A stretch of DNA of 64,000 bases from Chitinophaga pinensis (GTDB lineage: Bacteria > Bacteroidota > Bacteroidia > Chitinophagales > CAMDFR01), in the NCBI GenBank assembly GCA_945860705.1, contig CAMART010000002.1, positions 62,001-126,000 of the forward strand, given 5' to 3'. Under the pieces are notes generated by a model that searched no databases, had not been told where the DNA came from, and saw nothing but the letters and a program-made list of their open reading frames with translations. Numbering within the stretch: position 1 is the first letter of the stretch; each line of letters begins with the position of its first letter. Of this stretch, positions 59,967 to 64,000 are shown in pieces. The translations under genes and the position numbers were made by a program.

Positions 59967-61406
59967 TTAATCTTTCAATGTAATATCTACTCTTCTGTTT
60001 TGTTGTCTACCTTCTGCAGTAGCATTAGTTGCTATTGGTCTCGTATCACCATATCCGTTGCTAGTAAGTCTGCTAGGAGAAATTCCTTTTGCTACAAAAT
60101 AGTTCATCACAGCTCCTGCTCTTCTTGCAGATAGATCCATGTTTTTCATTACATTTCCTAAATTATCAGTATGGCCTGCTATTACAAATTTTACAAAGTC
60201 ATATTCTTTCATTATAGCTACTACCTCATCCAATTCTTTATATGAAATAGGTTTGATGATGTCTTTTCCTGTTTCAAATTGGATAGATTTAGCTGCAAAT
60301 GCTATTTTATTCTGTATTTCTTGTCTTTTAGATTCATCCATTTTAGGACAACCTTGTCTTTCAGCTACACCAGCTACATCTGGACATTTATCCTCTTTAT
60401 CAGCGATTCCGTCATTGTCTCTATCTGGGCAACCATTCGTTTTTGTACTACCAAATACTGTAGGACAAGCATCATTTTTATCCATGACACCATCACCGTC
60501 ACTATCAGGGCATCCGTTCATAGCTATACTACCTTTTACATCTGGACATTGATCATCTTTATCCATGACACCATCACCATCTCTATCTGGGCATCCGTTC
60601 ATTTCTTTGCTTCCTGCATCTCTTGGGCAACCATCTTCGCTATCCATGATGCCATCTCCATCTGTATCAGGGCAACCAGCAAAAGCAATGATACCTGCCA
60701 CTGTAGGGCACTTATCAGCGTTATCCATGATGCCATCACCATCAGCATCAGGGCAACCACCTAAAGCAACTAAACCAACTACATCTGGACATGCATCTTC
60801 AAAATCTGCAATACCATCTTTATCTTTATCGGCACCTTTCCCAAAACGCACTACAAAACCTATTGCATGGTGCATATAGCTTGGTGTTCTTACTTTTCCT
60901 ACAGTTTTGTTATATGATGTTTCTATGTTCACACCAAATTTTGGAGTCAACCAAATATTTGTTCCTGCTCCAAGACCAAAACTAGGATTTGTTCTTTTAT
61001 CAAAATGAGTAAGACCTGCGCTACCAATTATATATGGGTCAAACCAACATTTTGTATTTAGTATATATCCATTAGCAAATTTATATTTTGCATTGATATC
61101 CCAATCTAAGAAAAATTTATTTTCGTTCGTGATAGTAGGTCTTCTATCAGCAATGCCTAGAGAAATTTGTGTACCCACAGTAAAAGAATTTCCTATAGCT
61201 CTATCTACCCATATTTTGCCAATACCTGGAAGTAGATTCCAGTTTTTGAATCTAAAATATTCTCTAAAAAAACCATCGTCGTTGATAGTCATTTGAGGTC
61301 CATGTGTTCCAAATCCTACCAACCAAGGGTAGTCTTTGTTTTGTGCAAATGTATTAGATACAAACATCATAATGCATGCAAGTAAAAGTAATTTAATGCT
61401 TTTCAT
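59967..61406 (-). CDS. OmpA-family outer-membrane protein with thrombospondin type 3 repeats
   Basis: A 479-residue protein with a signal peptide ending SNTFAQ, an N-terminal beta-barrel (about 25-190, with ILNTKCWFDPYIIGSAGLTH) and six calcium-binding TSP3 repeats (about 195-340, DKDKDGIADFEDACPDVVG type). The C-terminal OmpA domain binds peptidoglycan (IQFETGKDIIKPISYKELDE, HTDNLGNVMKNMDLSARRA, QQNRRVDITLKD). This is a common major outer-membrane layout in Bacteroidota, linking outer membrane and wall. The repeats create long shadow ORFs on the plus strand. It is monocistronic; a TAATTTTG at 61471-61464 (minus strand) may be its promoter. Confidence 0.93.
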   Translation of the reverse strand: MKSIKLLLLACIMMFVSNTFAQNKDYPWLVGFGTHGPQMTINDDGFFREYFRFKNWNLLPGIGKIWVDRAIGNSFTVGTQISLGIADRRPTITNENKFFLDWDINAKYKFANGYILNTKCWFDPYIIGSAGLTHFDKRTNPSFGLGAGTNIWLTPKFGVNIETSYNKTVGKVRTPSYMHHAIGFVVRFGKGADKDKDGIADFEDACPDVVGLVALGGCPDADGDGIMDNADKCPTVAGIIAFAGCPDTDGDGIMDSEDGCPRDAGSKEMNGCPDRDGDGVMDKDDQCPDVKGSIAMNGCPDSDGDGVMDKNDACPTVFGSTKTNGCPDRDNDGIADKEDKCPDVAGVAERQGCPKMDESKRQEIQNKIAFAAKSIQFETGKDIIKPISYKELDEVVAIMKEYDFVKFVIAGHTDNLGNVMKNMDLSARRAGAVMNYFVAKGISPSRLTSNGYGDTRPIATNATAEGRQQNRRVDITLKD

Positions 61407-61438
61407 AAAATCGATTTTGATTTAATAAATATTTAATA

Positions 61439-61463
61439 GTCTGATAACTATCAATTATCAGAC
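61439..61463. terminator. Hairpin between rho and the OmpA gene
   Basis: GTCTGATAA and TTATCAGAC form a 9-bp stem with a 7-base loop, about 60 bases after the rho stop on the minus strand. The U-tract is poor. It may be a weak rho terminator or a structure at the 5' end of the OmpA transcript, near the expected start. Confidence 0.4.
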
Positions 61464-61524
61464 CAAAATTAACAAATTTTAAGTTAAAAGGATTATATGG
61501 TTATAAATACTATTTACAATATTT

Positions 61525-63318
61525 TTAGCCATTCATGGTTGCTAAAAACTCTTCGTTGTCTTTGGTGTTTTTCATATGTTGTAATAAGAAAGTCATAGAT
61601 TCCTCTGGTTTCATATCAGAGAGGTGATTTCTTAATATCCATAATCTTGCAAGAGTTTCTTTATCTAGCAATAAATCATCTCTACGAGTACCACTATTGA
61701 TTACATCTATAGCAGGGTAGATACGTTTATTAGAAAGTTTTCTATCAAGTTGTACTTCCATATTACCAGTACCTTTAAACTCTTCGAAAATTACTTCATC
61801 CATTTTAGACCCAGTTTCTATAAGGGCTGTAGCCAATATAGTCAACGAACCTCCATTCTCAATTTTACGTGCTGCACCAAAAAATTGTTTTGGTTTTTGC
61901 ATGGCATTTGCTTCTACACCACCACTCAATACCTTACCACTACTTGGTGCTACTGTATTGTGCGCTCTAGCCAAACGAGTGATAGAGTCTAGCAATATCA
62001 CCACATCATGGCCGCTCTCTACTAGTCTTTTAGCTTTTTGTAAAGCTATTGAAGAAACTTTTACATGTTTTTCTGCAGGTTCGTCAAATGTAGATGCTAT
62101 TACTTCTGCATTTACACTACGTTGCATATCTGTTACCTCTTCAGGTCTTTCATCTATTAGTAGTACTATTAAATATATTTCAGGATGATTTTCAGCTATC
62201 GCATTCGCTATATCTTTAAGTATAGTTGTTTTACCTACTTTTGGCTGAGCAACTATCATACCTCTCTGTCCTTTTCCTAGTGGGGTAAATAAATCCATCA
62301 ATCTTGTGGTATAGTTACTTGCTTTATTACTAAGATTTATTTTTTCATTAGGGAAAAGAGGAGTCAAATAATCAAAAGAAACTCTATCTCTCAAGTCTTG
62401 AGGGTCTCTACCATTCAATGAATCTACTTTTAATAAAGCAAAATATTTTTCGCCTTCTTTAGGTGGTCTTATTGGACCAGTAACCGTATCACCAGTTTTT
62501 AAACCAAATAGTTTTATTTGAGAAGGTGATACATATACATCATCTGGCGATGAAAGATAATTGTAATCTGCACTTCTCAAAAATCCGTATCCATCAGGCA
62601 TCATTTCTAGTACGCCTTCACCAGATACCAAACCATCAAGTTCTGCTATATTAGATTCTTTACGTTTTTGATGTTGATGCTCAGGTCTGTTTTGATTTGG
62701 ATTTCTATTTTCATTTTGAGAAATATCAGGCTGATTTTCTTGTGGAGTTTCTGTATTGCTATCAGCTGTGTTTTCTATTTTTGGCTCAATTGGTTGTCTA
62801 TCATTATTGTTAGTATTATCAACAGGTGGTTTTCTATTTGGGTTATTATTTTCTATAGGTCTCCTGTTGGGATTGTTGTTTTCTTGTGGAGTTCTTTTTT
62901 GTATGTTTTCGCTGATAACTGGTGCATCAGGTGCTGGTTTTTCTTGTTTTATAGGAGGTATTATTTTTGCTTTAGGTCTTTTATCTATAGTCTTATCTAG
63001 TACTATTTTTTCTTCTTTTGGAGCTATTTCTTCTTTTGTAATTATTGGTTCGATTGTTACTTCTACAGGTGCTGGAGTTGAAAATAATTCTGCAGTTTCA
63101 TCTTCTACTTTCTTTTTTCTTGGTCTTAGTACTCGCTCTTTTGCTGCAGGTTTTTCATCCACAATTTTTGAATTGCTGATAGCTTGTGCATCAAGTATAG
63201 CATGTATCAATGCTTGTTTTTCTAGTTTTTTTGGATTTTTAATTTGAAATGAAGTGGCAATTTCTAAAAGCTCTGCTGGAATCATATCATTGAGCTGCAA
63301 TACATCGTAGTTAGACAT
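61525..63318 (-). CDS. rho: Transcription termination factor Rho with long Asn/Pro-rich insertion
   Basis: A 597-residue RNA-dependent ATPase that ends transcription. An N-terminal Rho_N helical part (about 1-50, [20 protein letters not shown]) is followed by a disordered, charged and then Asn/Pro/Gln-rich insertion (about 55-215, with [10 protein letters not shown] and [10 protein letters not shown] copies). The RNA-binding cold-shock domain ([20 protein letters not shown]) and the ATPase core with Walker A in [23 protein letters not shown] and [10 protein letters not shown] follow. E. coli Rho has 419 residues; the extra length is the insertion. Such insertions in some species cause phase separation or prion-like behaviour. 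It lies between serS and the OmpA gene. Confidence 0.97.
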   Translation of the reverse strand: MSNYDVLQLNDMIPAELLEIATSFQIKNPKKLEKQALIHAILDAQAISNSKIVDEKPAAKERVLRPRKKKVEDETAELFSTPAPVEVTIEPIITKEEIAPKEEKIVLDKTIDKRPKAKIIPPIKQEKPAPDAPVISENIQKRTPQENNNPNRRPIENNNPNRKPPVDNTNNNDRQPIEPKIENTADSNTETPQENQPDISQNENRNPNQNRPEHQHQKRKESNIAELDGLVSGEGVLEMMPDGYGFLRSADYNYLSSPDDVYVSPSQIKLFGLKTGDTVTGPIRPPKEGEKYFALLKVDSLNGRDPQDLRDRVSFDYLTPLFPNEKINLSNKASNYTTRLMDLFTPLGKGQRGMIVAQPKVGKTTILKDIANAIAENHPEIYLIVLLIDERPEEVTDMQRSVNAEVIASTFDEPAEKHVKVSSIALQKAKRLVESGHDVVILLDSITRLARAHNTVAPSSGKVLSGGVEANAMQKPKQFFGAARKIENGGSLTILATALIETGSKMDEVIFEEFKGTGNMEVQLDRKLSNKRIYPAIDVINSGTRRDDLLLDKETLARLWILRNHLSDMKPEESMTFLLQHMKNTKDNEEFLATMNG

Positions 63319-63519
63319 GTGTAGTGATAATTATTTTATTGATGAAATGTATAATATAAGTGTAATAAATCCTTATGATTTTTTGTTTTGATATTTTAAT
63401 TCTGAGAAAAAACTTAGGTAATTTTTTAATAGTTGAGGAGAATTTCCTCTTATTTGATACTGCAAGTATAGTCTGTTTTTCTCTAACCAACAAATTTTTT
63501 TTAAAATCATACCAAATAC

Positions 63520-63544
63520 ATGATGACTATATAGCTATCATCAT
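63520..63544. promoter_or_regulatory. Inverted repeat just upstream of the serS -7 element
   Basis: ATGATGA (63520-63526) faces TCATCAT (63538-63544) across 11 bases, immediately before the TATCTTTG of serS. The dyad covers the place where a -33 box should be, and no TTTG is present there. A repressor or activator site is possible, or chance. Confidence 0.4.
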
Positions 63545-63545
63545 T

Positions 63546-63553
63546 TATCTTTG
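63546..63553 (+). promoter_or_regulatory. Candidate -7 element of serS
   Basis: TATCTTTG fits TAnnTTTG and lies 34 bases before the ATG at 63587. It is the same octamer as before fabG and the acyl-CoA dehydrogenase gene. Confidence 0.5.
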
Positions 63554-63586
63554 CAACTGTCAATGTAATAGAATAAACAAAATCGT

Positions 63587-64000
63587 ATGATAGAAATAGC
63601 TTATTTAAGAGCCAACCCAGAAATAGTTAAAGAAAAACTAAAAGTAAAGAATTATAAAGATTTGCAATTGGTAGATCAGATTATATCTATAGATGCAGCA
63701 AGAAGAACGATTCAGAAACAATTAGATGATATACTTGCAAAAGGAAATGAGCTTGCTTCAAAAATTGGTGTATTATATAAAGAAGGCAAAAAAGAGGAAG
63801 CAGATATTTTAAAAGCTGAAAGTCTATCATACAAAGAAGAGACTGCTAAATTAAAAACGCAATTAGATGCTTTAGAAAAAGATCAGGAAGATGTGTTGGT
63901 ACAACTTCCAAACCTACCAAGTGAACTTGTACCTATAGGTAAGACACCAGAAGATAATGTAGTAACCAAACAAGTAGGAGAAATACCAAAATTACATGAT
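63587..64000 (+). CDS. serS: Seryl-tRNA synthetase (N-terminal part, cut by window edge)
   Basis: The reading frame from the ATG at 63587 stays open for 138 codons to the window end. It encodes the N-terminal tRNA-binding coiled coil of class II seryl-tRNA synthetase: a start MIEIAYLRANPEIVKEKL, two long antiparallel helices (about 30-65 and 70-110, with basic residues that grip the long variable arm of tRNA-Ser) and LVQLPNLPSELVPIGKTPED, the family's linker (NxPNxxxxxVPxGxxExxN pattern). The catalytic domain lies beyond the window. The gene is missing from the ORF track because it is cut. It is divergent from rho. Confidence 0.93.
   Translation, partial: MIEIAYLRANPEIVKEKLKVKNYKDLQLVDQIISIDAARRTIQKQLDDILAKGNELASKIGVLYKEGKKEEADILKAESLSYKEETAKLKTQLDALEKDQEDVLVQLPNLPSELVPIGKTPEDNVVTKQVGEIPKLHD

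Noticed and set aside
60139-60879. Three long plus-strand ORFs (137, 161 and 104 aa)
   Set aside because: They are antisense readings of the regular TSP3 repeats in the OmpA-family gene.
62668-63247. Two hydrophobic plus-strand ORFs (110 and 163 aa) that look like membrane proteins
   Set aside because: They are antisense to the Asn/Pro-rich and charged insertion of Rho; complement codons of Asn, Lys and Glu give Phe/Leu/Ile-rich sequence.
1-64000. tRNA, rRNA, riboswitch, insertion sequence or prophage
   Set aside because: I looked for T-loop-like GTTCRANYC strings, conserved rRNA cores and transposase or integrase motifs in all larger gaps and saw none; a covariance-model scan would be needed to be sure.

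Overview
The window is AT-rich bacterial chromosome from a member of the Bacteroidota, most likely an environmental lineage near Chitinophagia or Saprospiria; the order is inference. The evidence is a short primary sigma factor without region 1.1, type IX secretion (T9SS) components and substrates with type A and type B sorting tails, PorP/SprF and PorE-like proteins, an RRM RNA-binding protein, Rho with a long Asn/Pro-rich insertion, a short-form adenylate kinase, and promoters of the Bacteroidota form TTTG-N19-21-TAnnTTTG. No rRNA, tRNA, CRISPR array, insertion sequence or prophage was seen.

Layout. 1-14.3 kb: a cut aldehyde dehydrogenase, rpoD, a vWA surface protein, small membrane and secreted proteins, an orphan TonB-plug-like protein, the RRM protein, type 2 serine dehydratase, an ACMSD-type decarboxylase, a large vWA-like membrane protein, fabG and two secreted unknowns. 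14.3-15.3 kb: a gene-poor block of tandem and dispersed repeats. 15.3-23.6 kb: a four-gene T9SS cassette (chimeric OmpA protein, type B adhesin, PorP/SprF, PorE-like protein) closed by a strong terminator and followed by a 1,223-residue T9SS type A surface protein. 27.3-33 kb: UbiB kinase, YdcF-like protein, alpha/beta hydrolase, CDGSH protein, small lipoproteins and rlmD. 33.2-39.8 kb: three periplasmic folding-factor genes, moxR and a ceramidase-like hydrolase. 39.9-44.3 kb: a coiled-coil gene remnant, then six tightly packed genes of unknown function, including three overlapping Cys-rich lipoproteins and a T9SS substrate. 44.4-64 kb: mostly housekeeping genes (RsmI-like, obg, adk, clpP, acyl-CoA dehydrogenase, rho, serS), mixed with an LTA-synthase-like enzyme, a WYL regulator, a CxxCH-containing T9SS protein and outer-membrane proteins.

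How the genes work together. The strongest theme is building and exporting to the cell surface. The 15-23.5 kb operon can be read as a dedicated export and anchoring unit: PorP/SprF holds the type B adhesin at the outer membrane, and the two OmpA-domain proteins tie the assembly to peptidoglycan. The parvulin operon would support outer-membrane and T9SS protein folding. The best candidates for something undescribed are the chimeric OmpA protein at 15.4 kb, with its repeat-filled upstream region, and the 40-44 kb lipoprotein/T9SS-substrate operon. All calls come from reading the sequence and supplied translations; no searches were run, and domain boundaries are approximate.
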